A stretch of DNA of 5,242 bases from HRBIN29 sp034431815 (GTDB lineage Bacteria; Chloroflexota; Dehalococcoidia; Tepidiformales; Tepidiformaceae): NCBI GenBank assembly GCA_034431815.1, contig DAOUCS010000122.1, positions 1-5,242 of the forward strand, written 5' to 3'. This document shows positions 4,075 through 5,242 of the stretch, one piece after another. Each line of letters opens with the position of its first letter. Position 1 is the first letter of the stretch. The translations under genes and the position numbers were made by a program. Under the pieces are notes generated by a model. The model had not been told where the DNA came from, searched no databases, and worked only from the letters and a program-made list of their open reading frames with translations.

Positions 4075-5242
4075 CCCTGGCACCGAACCGCGCTCTCTTC
4101 ATCGACCTGTACGAACTCACCATGGCGGCGAGCTACTTCGCCGCGGGCATGAACGACACGGCCACGTTCGAGCTCTTCATCCGTGAGCTCCCTCGCAACC
4201 GGAACTTCCTCGTCGTGGCCGGCCTCGAAGACGTCCTGGATTACCTCGAGTCCCTCCGCTTCGAACCCGACGACCTCGCGTACCTCCAGAGCCTGCGAAC
4301 CTTCCGGGACGACTTCCTCGAGTGGCTCGAGACCTTCCGCTTCACGGGCGATGTCTGGGCCATGCTCGAGGGCGAGATCGCCTTCGCCGAAGAGCCGATC
4401 CTCCGCGTGACGGCTCCCCGCATCCAAGCACAGCTCGTCGAAACGTTCCTCCTCAACGCCGTCAACTACCAGACGCTCGTCGCCACGAAAGCGGCGCGCG
4501 TCGCCATCGCCTGTCGGGGCCGCAGGTTCGTCGACTTCTCCCCTCGTCGCGACCACGGCTTCGACGCGGCGCTCAAGGCGGCTCGGGCGGCGTACATCGC
4601 CGGCGCGGCCGCAACGTCGAACGTGCTCGCCGGGAAGCTGTACGGGATCCCCGTGGCGGGAACGATGGCCCACTCCTACGTCATGTCCTTCGACTCGGAG
4701 CTGGAGGCGTTCCGACGTTTCGCCCGGGACTTCCCGGGCACCACCCTCCTCATCGACACCTACGACACCATCGAGGGCGCCCGCCATGCTGCCGCGGTCG
4801 CCCGCGAGCTTGCCGCGGAGGGAATCACGGTCGGGGCTGTGCGCCTCGATTCCGGCAACCTTGCCCAGCTTGCGAAGGAAGTGCGCCGCATCCTCGACGA
4901 AGAAGGTTTCCCCGACGTCCGCATCTTCGCCTCGGGTGACCTCGACGAATACCGCATTGCCGAGGTCCTCGATGCCGGCGCTCCAGTCGACGCCTTCGGC
5001 GTCGGCACGCAGCTCGGCACGAGCGGCGACGCCCCGTGGCTGGGCGGCGTCTACAAGCTGGTGGAGGACTCCCGTGGGCCCCGGGTGAAGCTCGCCGAGC
5101 GGAAGGCCACCGCGCCCGGCGCCAAGCAGGTGTACCGATTCGCCGGAGCGGGCGGCGTGTTCGAATTCGATATGGTGGCACTCGCCGGGGAGCAGGGCCC
5201 GCTCGAGGGGCGGCCCCTGCTCCGCCAGGTGATGGAAGGCGG
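4071..5242 (+). CDS. pncB: Nicotinate phosphoribosyltransferase, C-terminus beyond the right edge
   Basis: From the ATG at 4071, 390 codons stay open to the window end. The product condenses nicotinate with PRPP to nicotinate mononucleotide, with ATP hydrolysis, in Preiss-Handler NAD salvage. Family landmarks are LFIDLYELTMAASYF (9-23), ATFELFIRELPRNRNFLVVA (31-50), GLEDVLDYL (51-59), FTGDVWAMLEGEIAFAEEPI (91-110), VTAPRIQAQLVET (113-125), ATKAARV (138-144), VDFSPRRDHGFDAAL (154-168), AATSNVLAGKLYGIPVAGTM (180-199) and AHSYVM (200-205). They continue with LIDTYDT (227-233), VRLDSGNL (257-264), IFASGDLDEYRI (285-296), FGVGTQLGTSGDAP (309-322) and GGVYKL (325-330). H201 in GTMAHS corresponds to the histidine that is phosphorylated during catalysis. 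R159 and R160 are the usual substrate-site arginines. Homologues are commonly 440-490 residues, so roughly 50-100 are missing, all beyond the edge. The start overlaps the nicotinamidase stop by four bases, so translation is probably coupled. Confidence 0.95.
   Translation, partial: MTLAPNRALFIDLYELTMAASYFAAGMNDTATFELFIRELPRNRNFLVVAGLEDVLDYLESLRFEPDDLAYLQSLRTFRDDFLEWLETFRFTGDVWAMLEGEIAFAEEPILRVTAPRIQAQLVETFLLNAVNYQTLVATKAARVAIACRGRRFVDFSPRRDHGFDAALKAARAAYIAGAAATSNVLAGKLYGIPVAGTMAHSYVMSFDSELEAFRRFARDFPGTTLLIDTYDTIEGARHAAAVARELAAEGITVGAVRLDSGNLAQLAKEVRRILDEEGFPDVRIFASGDLDEYRIAEVLDAGAPVDAFGVGTQLGTSGDAPWLGGVYKLVEDSRGPRVKLAERKATAPGAKQVYRFAGAGGVFEFDMVALAGEQGPLEGRPLLRQVMEG

Noticed and set aside
3924..4787. 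287-codon minus-strand open frame opposite the pncA end and pncB
   Set aside because: The plus strand encodes nicotinate phosphoribosyltransferase continuously here, and the antisense product is charged low-complexity sequence.
1..5242. CRISPR array, tRNA, rRNA, insertion sequence, toxin-antitoxin or phage defence genes
   Set aside because: No regularly spaced repeats, cloverleaf-like sequence, transposase or nuclease motifs were seen on either strand; the window is housekeeping-type metabolism.

Overview
The window is GC-rich bacterial chromosomal DNA, about two-thirds G+C by eye. It is tightly packed with metabolic genes and shows no mobile element, CRISPR array or RNA gene. Every gene has close relatives in known families. 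The two-subunit class I fumarase type, a 3Fe-4S ferredoxin, a group II truncated globin and a class III CoA-transferase together would fit a GC-rich Chloroflexota (for example Thermomicrobia) or a similar terrestrial or thermophilic lineage. That placement is a tentative inference; the sequence carries no phylogenetic marker.

Layout. Positions 1-965 (minus strand) hold a class I fumarate hydratase alpha subunit followed 10 nt later by the start of a GNAT acetyltransferase that runs off the left edge. Positions 966-1127 are a divergent control region with several short dyads and an extended -10 promoter reading rightward. Positions 1128-3044 (plus strand) form a probable operon: 3Fe-4S ferredoxin, class III CoA-transferase, truncated hemoglobin. 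A perfect 11-bp-arm stem-loop lies inside the last codons of the globin gene. Positions 3062-3376 (minus strand) encode a small secreted or membrane-anchored protein of unknown function, convergent with the globin gene. Positions 3377-3489 are a second divergent control region, with an 8-bp-arm inverted repeat. Positions 3490-5242 (plus strand) hold nicotinamidase and nicotinate phosphoribosyltransferase, overlapping by ATGA; the latter runs off the right edge.

How the genes work together. The last pair is a clear two-step NAD salvage module: nicotinamide to nicotinate to nicotinate mononucleotide. The ferredoxin/CoA-transferase/globin cluster has no standard pathway name. Its tight spacing suggests co-expression, perhaps linking electron transfer and O2 or NO handling to an acyl-CoA step, but substrate and partner are unknown. 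Fumarase activity needs a beta half that is not visible here.

No clearly new biological system is evident. The points most worth a second look are the globin-end stem-loop, the palindrome upstream of the NAD salvage genes, the ferredoxin/CoA-transferase/globin gene set, the small membrane protein and the orphan fumarase alpha subunit.
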